This document shows positions 56,201 to 64,000 of a stretch of 64,000 bases of DNA, one piece after another. The notes under the pieces are model-generated. The model did not search any database. It had not been told where the DNA came from and was given only the letters and a program-made list of their open reading frames with translations. Origin of the DNA: Rusavskia elegans (Eukaryota; Ascomycota; Lecanoromycetes; Teloschistales; Teloschistaceae); contig SAUG01000026.1 in the NCBI GenBank assembly GCA_011316305.1, positions 1 to 64,000 of the forward strand, read 5' to 3'. The translations under genes and the position numbers were made by a program. Every line of letters starts with the position of its first letter. Position 1 is the first letter of the stretch.

Positions 56201-56937
56201 AGAGCTATGATAGCGTCCTCCCACTGTCCCTGGTTTGGAGCTCGCATACTATACATTCCTCCAGAGTTTGAGGCGACGGCGCGTAAAGCTTCGAAATATT
56301 GCATAGAGAAAGAGGCCATCTGTTGCGGTATTGTCGCTGCGAGGCTGGATAAAAGCTCCAATACAACACTTAGATCACTGTGGCTCCTGGTCTTGAAAGG
56401 TTCTAGCATGGATACTGTAAGCTTTGCCAATCGAAGGAGAGGGAAAGTCCAGGCATCCGATACCGCTGCAGAGCCAGTCCGCCGGGCAAAGCTAGAGTAG
56501 CGCCTGGCCAAGAGGATCAAGCGGTCTCCATCGCTTAGCTCTCGTGGGGAAGCAAAATGTACAAGTAGGCTGATTTGATCCAGGCAATCTTTCTCGTTGT
56601 TGTACGGCATGGGATCCAAACTGCTGGGCGGTTGACGTCCCTCTGCCGTGGCGAGTGCCACCTCCCTGACATCCCATTCTTGTCTCCAAGCGTTCTTTGT
56701 CTGTCTTCGAGAACGATAGCCCCGCCATGATCTTTGAATGCTTCTTGCCGCCGGCGGTCGTAATCGTTCCTGGTGGCGTTGCATGCGTTCAGCTTGAGCA
56801 TGGGCCACGGTGTGCTGAGTTAATTGAGTGGACGAGGACTGTTTGGATGCGGCGGTGGCAGCGAATGGGTTGGTGTTTCGCCCGGACAGATTGACCTGCC
56901 GCAGCCTTCGAGCATTCCCAGTGAATGAAGGATACAT
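53253..56937 (-). CDS. HUL5: HECT E3 ubiquitin ligase of the Hul5 / UBE3C type
   Basis: Exons are 56937-54995 and 54939-53253, giving 1209 aa. The N-terminus MYPSFTGNARRLRQVNLSGR is the family start, with an IQ-like motif (RSIQRSWRGYRSRRQTK) near residue 70. A helical middle follows. The C-terminal HECT domain begins around 840 (FVDQFDTVEEGIDGGGVTKE, FEFMGRIIGKCLYEGILVD). Its catalytic Cys is C1177 in TSTCVNLLKLPVY, 32 residues from the end. Hul5 is a proteasome-associated ligase that extends ubiquitin chains and handles misfolded cytosolic proteins. The intron donor is GTAAGC. Keeping frame requires the acceptor GGTTGAG, giving YERD|SRRKFLPGNHW. The CAG overlapping the CTAAC branch site is skipped. 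Confidence 0.92.
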
Positions 56938-57348
56938 GATTGCGATTGTCGAGTGTTGCTATGAGTGAACCAGCGAGTGTATCTTTCAAGGCTGCATGAT
57001 GAATCTTGCCCACCAACGTCACTAAAAGGCTAGAGCGGAGGATTCGAGCGGAATCAACTGCGAGTTCTGTGGAGGTTGGGGGCTGGGCAAGAGTGTCTAA
57101 AGTAAGATGGCAATGAAGCTGCTGAGTACGTAAACTTAAAGTACCGAAAGCCGACAGGATCGAGCCTTCGATGTCATTTCAACCTTAGGTAACGCTCGCT
57201 TATATTAGTTCCCGGGTAGCGTGTGACGATCACCCTCCCTCTTTACTACATTGGGAAGAGACAGCAGCTGGAGCCTGTGGAGATGGCAATCACGTGAGGC
57301 GCTAGGGAACAAGATGAAAAGCCTTTCAGATAGCAATACAGAGAGGAA
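56938..57348. other. Intergenic, 411 bp
   Basis: Upstream region of HUL5. A CACGTG lies around 57291-57296, as part of AATCACGTGAGG. No gene was seen. Confidence 0.4.
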
Positions 57349-58060
57349 TCAACCATCACTCTGCTCACAAAATCTACCTTGCAGGCTCGACAGCCCACTC
57401 ACGGGACCACTTCGATCCTCTCCCTCTTCATCCGCAGAATTCTCTGAATCTTGACTATCCACATCTGGAATATCCGTCACTCTTCCACGAATCTGGGGGC
57501 GTCCAGAATCACGCGCCATTCCATCGCTGCTAAGGTCAAACTTATGGCGCTGAGGCTTTTTGGCCTATATTTACGTTAGTAGCTTCTGTTCAGTAACGCA
57601 ATTCGATACAATCATCAAAGAGGATCCTGTTCTTACAAGGCCCCGTCCACTAAGCAGGCTTCTGTAGACTTCAGGCCCCCTCCACCAAGCAGGCTTCTAT
57701 AGACTTCGGGCCCCCTCCACCAAGGAGGCTTAGGTAGGCCTCCCGTTAGGATAGTCATACTCTTCCAGATCTACTCTAGGAGTCCCGTCCACCAAGCAGG
57801 CTTCTGTAGACTCCGGGCGCCCTCCACCGAGCAGGCTTAGGTAGACCTCCCAAAGACAGGTACAATGGCTGGCGAAACCAGGGTTTAGAATAAAACAATT
57901 ACTTACAGGCCATCGTTGTAGAAGCCCTAATGCTCGTTCCTGGCTGTGTTCATCGAAGCATCCATTACCGTATTTTACTGAGATACTTTTGAGGTCCTTC
58001 TTGTACTGGTCCGGTACTAAGCCCGAACGATTGTTGTTCTCACGAGGCAGCTCGTTGAAA
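57349..58060 (-). CDS. Weakly supported spliced reading frame, partial
   Basis: Two open segments on the minus strand look exonic. Segment 58060-57907 reads FNELPRENNNRSGLVPDQYK, then SISVKYGNGCFDEHSQER and LGLLQRWP, and ends at a GTAAGT donor. Segment 57562-57349 follows a textbook acceptor (CTACTAACGTAAATATAG) and reads AKKPQRHKFDLSSDG, then an acidic serine stretch (DSQDSENSADEEGEDRS), to a stop. They join in phase. The upstream segment starts after CTTCTACAG, but I could not find a convincing first exon. The product is unrecognised. The intervening 344-bp intron holds two 35-bp repeat arrays. It may be a decayed or lineage-specific gene. Confidence 0.35.
57639..57850 (+). repeat. Two arrays of a 35-bp repeat
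   Basis: Array one has three units (57639-57673, 57674-57708, 57709-57743). A 37-bp spacer separates it from array two with two units (57781-57815, 57816-57850). The consensus starts GGCCCCCTCCACCAAGCAGG. The last unit of each array shares a variant end (TTAGGTAGRCCTCC) where the others have TTCTGTAGACTTC, so the whole block looks like a duplicated array. Confidence 0.85.
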
Positions 58061-58724
58061 CTGTAGAAGCCCCAATTCCGGTTTGTGTGTGCGTAAAGAA
58101 GTATGGATTGATATGTTCATGTATTGGACAAACTCGACGAGGAGGCATGGTTATCCACAATGAAAGGATTGCTGGTATGTCCAAAAGACAATTTGTCAAG
58201 GTGGAAGATGGAAGTGAAACCCTAGAAGCTGAAATGGTATGTATTCAAAGCTATGTATGCAGCTAAGAAACAGTAGGTTGTACGAAGAACAGAAGAGAGA
58301 AAGGAAAGAGGGCAGGTCGAGGACAGTAACCGCAGGAGTGATCAAGGTGGAGCAGAATGAAAAGTTGAAAGAAATCATGACGCTAGGAGGTGAACTGTTG
58401 ACGCTAAGATTTCTGACAGATTCCATGCGACCTGGCAGCGTGACAAGAAACCTCAAAAGGGGGAATAACAGGCTGGACTCTGTTGACGCCTACTTCCAGA
58501 ATCAACAAAGAACTCTGCTACATTCAAAGAATTATACACCGTCTCCCTCCGGAGCACGCCACAATCATGCTTGAGCTCGCCAATTGGCATCTCACCGTAT
58601 CTGCTGCTGGCTCACAATTGAGCCAGTGTCAAAGACCAGCGGCTGCTTCCTTTTGGCGTGGAGGACGACATCCCTTCGCGTCTCATCAACGAACCCAGAT
58701 TTCTGAGCCTAGTCTCCAACCAGC
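58061..58724. other. Disturbed interval without a supportable gene
   Basis: Short protein-like stretches occur on the plus strand (for example 58124-58236, reading IGQTRRGGMVIHNERIAGMS) but stop quickly and do not join by plausible splicing. This may be decayed coding DNA next to the ketosynthase remnant. Confidence 0.35.
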
Positions 58725-59066
58725 TTGCCTGTGCAAACAGTTTCGGTGCCGGCAGGAGCACGAGTTGCCGGTGGTGACTCATCTTGTCTTCATCGGTACC
58801 CAGAAACTGCTGTTGCAGTCATCAACATGGCTTGCATGTTCCCAGGAGCGGATTCGCTGGAGGAGGTCTGGGACCTTTTGACCAAGGGAACATGTGTGGT
58901 TCCGGAGCTTCCCCAGGAGAGGTTTTGGTTGCAAGCTCTCCGTCGTTCACCAGACGGCAAGCTCAAGTTCTGGGGCGCCTGCTCCGAGGCTCTCGCCGGC
59001 GGCATGGCGGTTGGATTCTGCCACATGTCTGCCGGCTGTCTCATGCCGGACCCATGGAAAGACTAG
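58725..59066 (+). pseudogene. Polyketide synthase ketosynthase remnant
   Basis: The frame reads YPETAVAVINMACMFPGADS, then LEEVWDLLTKGTCVVPELPQ and ERFWLQALRRSPDG. This is the N-terminal edge of a fungal polyketide synthase beta-ketoacyl synthase domain (family pattern GMACRFPGA, LEEFW, VPxxRF), with G and R of the first motif replaced by N and M. Resemblance is lost after KFWGACSEAL and a stop follows at 59066. The Cys active site and the two catalytic His regions are absent, and nothing PKS-like was found downstream. Only about 60-70 of roughly 420 KS residues remain. Non-reducing type is a guess from the ERFxLxALRR spacing. Confidence 0.65.
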
Positions 59067-59303
59067 GGTGTAAACTGGCGGGTTTAGGCAGACCCATATA
59101 CAGCGGCGCTATCCAAGGGATCTCAAGGTTGTCGTACGCTAGCCTTGCTGGAAGACAGGGTGACAAAAAAGAGTTTCGCGGAAGCTTGTCACCGGAATAC
59201 ATCATACTTCATCTTATTCATAACGTTGGGAAGAGAGAGTATATACACGCCAAGCTGTGGGGTATCCAAGAAAAAGGAATTGTACAGCATAGAATGCTGC
59301 CAC

Positions 59304-62300
59304 TTACACTCCATCGTTCTCATCGTCCCAGCCCCCATTTTCCAGAAGCCAGCACCTCACCCGCTCCCTGACAGCCACCAGTTCCTCCCCCAAAGCACTA
59401 TCCCATTGTCCCTCAACCATGCCCACCTTCTCCTTCAAGTCTTCCGTCAGCCTAGCTTCTTCTCTTCTCCGCTCTTCATCCACTGCACGTGCCTCATGCG
59501 GATTTTGGTGTTCATCCGCCTGATATCTTGCCTTGGTCGCTGCAGACTTGATCTCATGTAGCAAGCAGAGAAGATTGATTTGGCTTTCGATGAACTGATA
59601 TGTACTCTTCTGGGCGTGAGAGAGCAGCGAGTATAGGTACTGCAGCGGATGCTCATAGTAGTCGGGGTTTTCGGCATATTCGTTGGCCGGTATCTGAATC
59701 TCGAATCCCGACAGATGGTCGGGCACCCGACTAAGCACTCGATGCAACTGCGGCGCGATGTCCCAGAACGCCGACAGCTGAATCTCCACTCCTCGACTCA
59801 CGTTGGCCTCAATCACCATTAGGAATCGATCAAAACGTGAAGATATTTCGTGCTCAAACGTCCTCTTGCGATCCCGGGCATCGCTTGCGAAGAAGGCCTG
59901 CGCTTCGATCCGTTTGTCCTGGTTCTTAGCCTGCTGATATGGAAGAAGAACGATGGCTCTGTACTTCTCGTTGCGCTCACTGAGAAGATCATAGGTTTTT
60001 CGATGCAGGGTTTCACGACCTTCAAAAAGCCACTTGAGTTGTGTAAGTTTCTCCAGAAGCTCCGGTTGCTCATCACCCTCCTCTTGCGCAGCGTTAGGAC
60101 TCTGCTTCTGAGCATCGGAAAACAATCTGCCGCTCAGTTCCTCGATCGTCAAGTTAGCTTTTGAAATGCGTTCCGCAAAAAGGGAATGCAACGGCGACAC
60201 CACAACGTTCTGGAACAAATCGAAGTCCGCTTGCGTGAGGTCTTTTTCTGACTCGTGCAATCTCGCGTCGAGCTCCTGTTCTGCTTGTTCGAATTCGCTC
60301 TGGGAAAGATCCTCGTGGTTCATTCTGAACTGGATATCTTGATCATGTAATGACTTTTGATGTTGGCGCCAAGAATTCGCACGCTGACGTTTCTCACTGA
60401 TTCGGGAGACATATGTAGCTCGGATTGCGTCTGCATCTTCTGTCGCGTGCAGAGATCTGACTACTGCTCGTACCTCGGCAAGGTCCGGGTGACTATTGTT
60501 GACTGCCGGATGATGTCTCGGATACGGTGGTGGAAGAGTCACAAAGCGTGAAATATCCAGTTTCCGAGGATCTGGCGTATACGGTGCAGAAAGCGGAGTC
60601 GGTGGATGGGCAGGTGGAGGAGGCAACGGCGAAGATTGATGATGCCACCCTTCCTTCTCCGGCGGATATTCATGTGGACCATAGCTTTGGAGCTGTGCTA
60701 AACTATGATCATATCCAGGGATGTTGTTGCTAGACCCAGTCGGTATTCTCTCAAACAGAGCTGGCGAATTTCTTGCTTCTTTTGGTAAACCCATATATTT
60801 GGACTCCCTTTTCGACTTTTTGAGGACACTGAAAGCATCCCCATTAGCAGAACCATCTGGTTTGTCTTCCCACCAGCGGCTTGAAGCTCGGCCACGAGAG
60901 CCTACCTCTTCCTGATCGTGGCCAGTCACGATGCTCATGCTTGCAATAGGGGAGAGACATGGGACATAATCGTTCCACCAAGAGGACTCGGGACGATTCT
61001 GAGAACTACAGTCGGTGCTAATACTAACTGGCGATTCATGGTTCCGACTGGCAACAGAAGAACTGCGATGCCAATTCGATTCGGAGACTGAGTCTGACAT
61101 GCTAGACGTCCGACTATCGCGTACCGAAGTCGCTTGGTCCTCAGTTGTGGACGCATCTGGAGTCTTGTCAGGTGACTGCACTGCTGACTGGCGTTCGAAC
61201 AAGCCTTGAACGATCTCAGATACGGATATATCTTCTTCGGCAAAGACCGCAGCGTACTGCTGTCGCCGGATCCTCGACTCTGCTACCATGAATTGGATGA
61301 ACAGATCCAGCCTTTCGCTATCGGTTGAAGCTGCTGCTTCACGTTCGGCGAAATTTCGATGCCGTTCTACGGCCCGTTGTGCAAACGCCCTGGGACTTTC
61401 TGGACCTATTAAATCTGGGATGGACCGCCTATTTTCTTGCGCTGAAGGTAAAAGTGGCTCTTGAATTGATTTGTTCGAATTTGGAATATGGAGAAGGTGG
61501 GAGATTGGGCGCTCATCCCGACCAGGTGGGATGTTTAGGGATGATGACCGTTGGGTATCTATTAACGGCTGGGGTGGTGGCGTTTTCAGGGTTGTGGGTG
61601 CAATAGAAGGGGAAGCTCGAGCGCGCCCAATATGCGCAAAGCTCACTCTTGCAGGTGAAAAGGGAGAATTCGGAGTAGTGGTTCGTCCCGCCTTATTGCG
61701 GCGATCGTGATCCGGCTGTGGTGTAGTATCCGAGGACGACAACAGCATCGATTGCTCAGGAAGTCCTTGTACCAATGGAGAGTGCAATGTTTCCTCTAAA
61801 CTCAACATATCTTTTCCGCTTGTTGGAGAGATCTTGTTCGCTATTCGGCGCCTCGAGAAACTGCCATTACCAGGTGGCAAGATTAAATCTGTTGGCTTGA
61901 CATGTTCAAGATTTTGCGGGGACACAGTGATAGTGCTTGATTGGATAGCAGCAGATGTGTCGTGTCGCCCTGTCCCATTCCTGCTTTCGCTTCGTCTTTC
62001 TCTAATTCCTTTCGCACTACGGTTCCTCACTGCTGGGCTACGCGCTAATGCACCACAAGAAGAATCTCGAGGTACATGCGCCGAGTGCATGTCGACAGTA
62101 ATAGCTGTGGATGGATCGTCGGGATTGGAATGGATGCTACGTACGATATTGTCAGTATCTATGTGGAGTGGCGCCTGCGATTGAGAGCGAGATGACGTAG
62201 CCTGCAAGGCGGACGACCCATTTGGCAGTTCTTCCGTCCAATCGGCAGGAGTCGGAGGTACGGGTGTGAGAGCGGTGCCGCTTCTAGGAGGTCTTCGAGA

Positions 62301-63462
62301 CCTCGGAGCAGTAGTGGAGAGATGATCAGAAGACAGAGGCTCCGAAGACCTGTTCAGGCTCTGTGATCGGGCAGCTGTCGGTGGCGGGCCAGGAGGCGGG
62401 GGCGGCAATGGCATGCCCGGTCCCCATGGACTCTGACTAGGTGACCGGCTGGTTGTACGTGACGACGGACCGCTGAGTCCTATACCCCCAGTAGACGCCG
62501 CTCTCCGAGACGCTGGTGCCCTGGCTGCCGCTTCGGGATATGCTTCCGGGCTCTGCGCGAGAGCCTGAGCAGTGTTCACCTGTAAGGTATCGATGGCACT
62601 TGCAGGCGCAGAAGTGTTCTGAGTCTTTGCTTTGGAGCCCAAGGTGGAAAGCAATCTTTCAGCATGCGTTTTCGACGAGGATCGCATGCGTGAGCCCGGG
62701 GCATGACCAGCAGGAGGCGGAGGCGGGAAAGCTGGTGCGGCAGAAACATGGGTAATACCATCCGTCAAAGCGTACGGTTGTGAAGGGTGAGGTGACAACC
62801 GACTTGAATAGCTGGAATTGAGGTCCGGAGACATCGTCGTGGCGGCGCTGACAGGAGTCGCATGTTGGGAGGGATCCGACGAAGGTGATATATTATCTGA
62901 AGGCGATACATTATCACACGGATTGGATGGTGATTGTTCTTGGTTTTCATCTCGTCTTGGTGAGTACGGAGGAGGGGGAGAGGCAACGGGCTCTGCTTGC
63001 GTCAGCATCCGACCGCGCATGAATGGATGTTTGCTCGACTTTCGTACCGTCCGGGCCTAATAGTCGAGGAGCAAAACGGGCGAGTCTATTGGATTGACAT
63101 GGGTGTCTGGTTCTTGTGGCTTCTTCCAGAGGGCTTGATGTGGAACTGCGCAGCGGACCCCATTGCTGAGGGTTATAAGGAGCATTGAAAGTTGGCCGAC
63201 TCCTTGTCGCCATTGGTGACGAGCCTCCTGCCTCAGCGCTGCTGGACAGAGAGTAGGCGGACGAAGGATATGCCGAGAAGGGAGTGCTCAGGGAGGTCGT
63301 CGAAAGAGGGGTCTGGAGGCCTGACGGAATGGCCAGGTTTTGAGGATGAGGGCCAGCAAAGGTGGTGGTTAGAAGAGTTGGAAATTGACCGGCATGCCGA
63401 CGAGATGGTTGAGATGATGCTGGTGCCGGTGGAAGTGGAGGTTGGGGGCGTTGGGGATTCAT
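59304..63462 (-). CDS. Very large disordered protein with helical C-terminus, 1367 aa
   Basis: Exons are 63462-63048 and 62992-59304. The 55-bp intron runs GTACGA to CAAGCAG with a TGCTGAC branch and joins LLGPD|EPVASPPPPYSP. The first ~700 residues are Pro/Ser/Arg-rich with poly-Pro runs and are disordered. A helical block follows (FAQRAVERHRNFAEREAAAS, then RLDLFIQFMVAESRIRRQQY). The C-terminal ~370 residues are predominantly helical and ordered-looking: VVRSLHATEDADAIRATYVS, FDLFQNVVVSPLHSLFAERI and QLSAFWDIAPQLHRVLSRVP. The helical end suggests a defined domain, perhaps for self-association or membrane-cytoskeleton scaffolding. I do not recognise it. The proline-rich part could bind SH3 or WW domains. 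The downstream (left) neighbour is the PKS remnant. Confidence 0.75.
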
Positions 63463-64000
63463 TTCTCCTGAGGTCGAGATGGCCGCAAATGCGACCTGAA
63501 TGTTCAGTGGCTAAGGCATTGACGCTGGAAGGGGATGTGGTTCACAAAAGTGAAACCCAGCGAGCACTGGTGATGAAGTGGGATGGGGTATCAGGAAGTC
63601 GAGACGCATGGCTGGCAGGGAAGCTGCGGGACAAAGGCAGCCAAGCGCAGCCTCTTGAAGATACGGAGAGAGCGTGATTGGTGTGATGGCAGGTCAGCAC
63701 AGGTTCTTCAAGATCCGTCATGCAGCGACGCCTGCCACTGACCAAACGGACGAGGTTAGGCGTTGAAGGTGACAGCGAATAGACATGCGGCAGGCGTGCC
63801 ATATCTGGCATATCATTAATCGAGGGCGCTTAAAGAACCCCCTAGTTGATACCAAGCATTTCTAACAATAGACCTGACCACACCGAAAATGGGCGGAGAA
63901 TTGACCTCGACGGGACTGGAGTGACGACCAAAAGGGTCAGGAAATACCACTGAAGCCGCGATCATGTCGGAGCGGAGAATGCTTTGATATTGCAGTCTTC
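63463..64000. other. Right edge, 538 bp
   Basis: Upstream region of the 1367-aa gene, to the end of the window. Open frames here are antisense-like extensions. No start of another gene could be supported. Confidence 0.4.

Noticed and set aside
58124..58236. Plus-strand protein-like stretch with a GTATGT donor after it
   Set aside because: The apparent following intron would be only 38 bp and leads to a stop; no upstream exon found. Mentioned only as possible decayed coding DNA.

Overview
This window is nuclear DNA of a filamentous ascomycete (Pezizomycotina). Genes are dense, mostly single-copy and carried on both strands. Introns are short (about 47-105 bp), often with a CTAAC or CTGAC branch site just before the acceptor, and many proteins carry long disordered Ser/Pro/Gln-rich tracts. 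Several families are typical of filamentous fungi: CFEM, the Uds1 septation domain, VIT-VWA proteins, Cnn_1N spindle-pole proteins and the Dsc complex. The class may be Dothideomycetes, but I cannot establish that from the sequence alone. All gene models, including splice sites, were read by eye.

Left part (1-23 kb). A YTH-domain RNA-binding gene runs off the left edge (minus strand). It is followed by an unrecognised two-exon gene, a rhomboid-like Dsc2 subunit of the Golgi Dsc E3 ligase, a coiled-coil Uds1-domain protein and a disordered protein. The TFIIH subunit gene TFB1 lies head to head with mitochondrial 2-oxoglutarate dehydrogenase E1 (KGD1), 241 bp between start codons. A single-pass membrane protein and a small charged protein follow.

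Middle part (23-45 kb). The genes are a VIT-VWA protein, a five-element epsin-type endocytic adaptor with a predicted GC-AG intron, a CFEM-TM surface protein divergent from ERG27 (3-keto-sterol reductase), a Cnn_1N microtubule-organising-centre protein, a G-patch splicing factor (TFIP11/Spp382 type), a large disordered protein with a repeated basic motif, and the tRNA 2-thiolation enzyme NCS6. Three diverged copies of an undescribed interspersed element of roughly 100 bp lie in the intergenic spaces at about 26.3, 29.8 and 33.6 kb.

Right part (45-64 kb). A 5.3 kb gene-free stretch carries a near-perfect 39-bp foldback and leads into a four-finger C2H2 transcription factor. A HUL5-type HECT ubiquitin ligase follows. 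Next is a disturbed 2.3 kb interval with 35-bp repeat arrays, a weak spliced reading frame and the remnant of a polyketide synthase ketosynthase. A very large disordered protein (1367 aa) closes the window.

Most genes are housekeeping and unlinked in function. The one pathway link I see is sterol homeostasis: Dsc2 belongs to the complex that activates SREBP in fungi, and ERG27 is an ergosterol enzyme. I saw no CRISPR array, no tRNA or rRNA gene and no intact transposon.
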